A stretch of 64,000 nucleotides of DNA from Paraburkholderia tropica (GTDB lineage: Bacteria; Pseudomonadota; Gammaproteobacteria; Burkholderiales; Burkholderiaceae): positions 205,022 to 269,021 of the forward strand of contig NZ_CAJZAR010000031.1 in assembly GCF_914484835.1 (NCBI RefSeq), read 5' to 3'. The position numbers and the translations under genes are program-made. The number at the start of each line of letters is the position of its first letter. Positions within the stretch are counted from its first letter, which is position 1. The notes under the pieces are model-generated. The model did not search any database. It had not been told where the DNA came from and saw only the letters and a program-made list of their open reading frames with translations. Below, piece by piece: positions 62,681-64,000 of this stretch.

Positions 62681-63835
62681 TCAGGCGCGCGAGGCGCCGT
62701 ACTTGAGGCGCGTGAGCTGTTCGGCTTCGTTCGCGAGCAGCGCGGCGGCGTCGCGAATCGCCGTTTCGAGCGTGATCGGGCCCGGCGCGGGCGAGAAGCA
62801 GCCGCTGAAGTGCTCGGCCAGACGCGGCAGCGCGGCCGGGTCGACGGCGCCCGACAGCAGCGAGGCCGGCACGCCCGCAGCCTGGGCGTGGCGGCAGGCG
62901 ATGAAGGGCGCCTTGCCGTGCAGGGTCTGCACGTCCGAGCGGCCTTCGCCGGTGATGAGCCAGTGCGCGCCCGCGAGCGCCTGATCGAGGCCGATGGTGC
63001 GCGCGACGACTTCCGCGCCCGGCTCGAAGCTCGCGCCCAGCATGCGCAGCGCGAAACCGAGGCCGCCCGCGGCGCCCGCGCCCGCTTCATCGCGCGCGGT
63101 GCGGCCGAGCGCGGCTTCGAGCAGATCGGCGAAACGGCCGAGCGCGGCGTCGATCGGCGCGACTTCGGCCGGCGTCACGCCTTTTTGCGGGCCGAACACG
63201 GCGGTCGCGCCGTGCTCGCCGGTGAGCGGATTGTCGACGTCGGACATCGCCACGAAGCTGGCTTCGGCGAGGCGCGCATCGAGCCCCGATACATCCACGC
63301 GCGCGACGCGCGTGAGCGCTTCGGGCGTGGGCGCGAGCGCGTTGTCGGCCGCATCGAAGAGTTGCAGGCCGAGGCCCGCGAGCAGCCCCGCGCCGCCGTC
63401 GTTGGTGCTGCTGCCGCCGAGCGCCACGTAGAAGCGTCGCACGCCCTCGTCGAGCAGCGCGCGGATCGCTTCGCCCATGCCGCGCGTGCTGCGCGCGGCG
63501 ACCGGCACGCCCATGCCGACCGGATCGGTAATGCCGACGATTTCGGCGGTCTCGACGATCGCGCTGCCGTCGTGCAGCAGGCCGACCGTGGCGTCGCGGC
63601 GCGCGAGCGCGGCGCCTTCGACATTGAGGATGCGGCGCTCGCCGCCCACGCTGAGCATGGCGTCGAGCGTGCCTTCGCCGCCGTCGGCCATCGGGCAGAT
63701 GCGGATTTCGGCGTCCGCCCGGGCGCGGCGAATGCCTTCGGCGATGGCGGCGGCGACCCCGTCCGCGCTCAGCGAGCCTTTGAAGGAATCTGGAGCAATC
63801 ACGACGACGGGTGCGTCAAACGACGGGTTGGACAT
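62681..63835 (-). CDS. glxK: Glycerate kinase (type II, GlxK/GarK)
   Basis: A 384-residue glycerate 2-kinase, which phosphorylates D-glycerate from glyoxylate or glucarate breakdown. The family N-terminus is VVIAPDSFKGSLSADGVAAA, followed by CPMADGGEGTLDAML, the GGSSTNDGGAG segment near residue 150 and NPLTGEHGATAVFGPQKG near 210. All are intact. The usual glyoxylate carboligase and tartronate reductase genes are not next to it, so the pathway is inferred from the enzyme. A MarR gene lies downstream on the same strand. Confidence 0.93.
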   Translation of the reverse strand: MSNPSFDAPVVVIAPDSFKGSLSADGVAAAIAEGIRRARADAEIRICPMADGGEGTLDAMLSVGGERRILNVEGAALARRDATVGLLHDGSAIVETAEIVGITDPVGMGVPVAARSTRGMGEAIRALLDEGVRRFYVALGGSSTNDGGAGLLAGLGLQLFDAADNALAPTPEALTRVARVDVSGLDARLAEASFVAMSDVDNPLTGEHGATAVFGPQKGVTPAEVAPIDAALGRFADLLEAALGRTARDEAGAGAAGGLGFALRMLGASFEPGAEVVARTIGLDQALAGAHWLITGEGRSDVQTLHGKAPFIACRHAQAAGVPASLLSGAVDPAALPRLAEHFSGCFSPAPGPITLETAIRDAAALLANEAEQLTRLKYGASRA

Positions 63836-64000
63836 GGTGTCTCGACTGGAAGAGTTGGGATGGCGGCTGCATCCGGCGGGGCGTCCGGCGCGAGCGTTAG
63901 CTTAACAGTGCGGGGCGGGGCGCTGGATACCCGCGCCGCGATAGCGTGGATCGCGCGTGCAACGCGCGGGCGTCGCGAGCGGGCGCGCTTGCGTGTGCTC
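63836..64000. other. Right-hand end of the window, non-coding as far as seen
   Basis: 165 bp upstream of the glycerate kinase gene. It is GC-rich, with no frame that can be assigned to a protein before the window ends. It probably contains the promoter of the kinase gene, which I could not place. Confidence 0.4.

Overview
The window is a stretch of ordinary, gene-dense chromosome from a betaproteobacterium of the family Burkholderiaceae, most likely Paraburkholderia, Caballeronia or a close relative. The evidence is the high GC content (about two thirds by eye), the gene order dnaX-ybaB-recR, surE-pcm-nlpD-rpoS and phaC-phaA-phaB-phaR, and protein sequences that read like Burkholderia orthologues. 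I see no insertion sequence, prophage, CRISPR array, rRNA operon or plasmid backbone. Genus and species calls are inference; no search was run.

Layout. 1-3.3 kb: the 3' end of dnaX, ybaB, recR and a CoA transferase, closed by a two-way terminator. 3.3-9.3 kb: a quinone oxidoreductase facing away from surE-pcm-nlpD-rpoS (stationary-phase survival, protein repair, division amidase activation, general stress sigma factor) and a PolB-like exonuclease. 9.3-16 kb: an EEP-family hydrolase, a lipoprotein and a small membrane protein on the minus strand, then rlmD, bamD, rluD and pgeF. 16-21.5 kb: a complete polyhydroxybutyrate locus (phaC synthase, phaA thiolase, phaB reductase, phaR regulator). 21.9-25 kb: rimO, kdgK and a lipoprotein. 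25-27.3 kb: a KfrA-like coiled-coil DNA-binding protein divergent from a complete tyrosine recombinase, with a perfect 16-bp palindrome between them. 27.4-31 kb: metC, serB and a free-standing LigD-type polymerase domain. 31-36 kb: a LysR regulator divergent from an alcohol dehydrogenase-like gene, a secreted protein and a FetAB-type ABC pair. 36-39 kb: an AsmA-family protein and a hypothetical protein. 39.4-44 kb: a three-gene phosphorelay operon behind a good sigma-70 promoter. 44-50.6 kb: mscL, a threonine dehydratase-like enzyme, argE and mfd. 50.9-53.6 kb: ispD, ispF and an acyltransferase. 53.6-56.5 kb: a peroxiredoxin and the ompR-envZ pair. 56.7-60.5 kb: a small secreted protein and a DUF1800/DUF1501 pair. 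60.5-64 kb: a squalene-synthase-like protein with altered metal-binding motifs, tRNA-Leu(UAG), a MarR regulator and glycerate kinase.

Most of the window is core housekeeping. The parts that most deserve follow-up are the KfrA-recombinase pair with its palindromic operator candidate, the lone LigD polymerase domain, the pseudoenzyme-like squalene synthase homologue, the DUF1800/DUF1501 pair, short in-frame tandem repeats inside three regulatory or metabolic genes (phaC, the histidine kinase and its response regulator), and an OmpR-box-like direct repeat in front of ompR.
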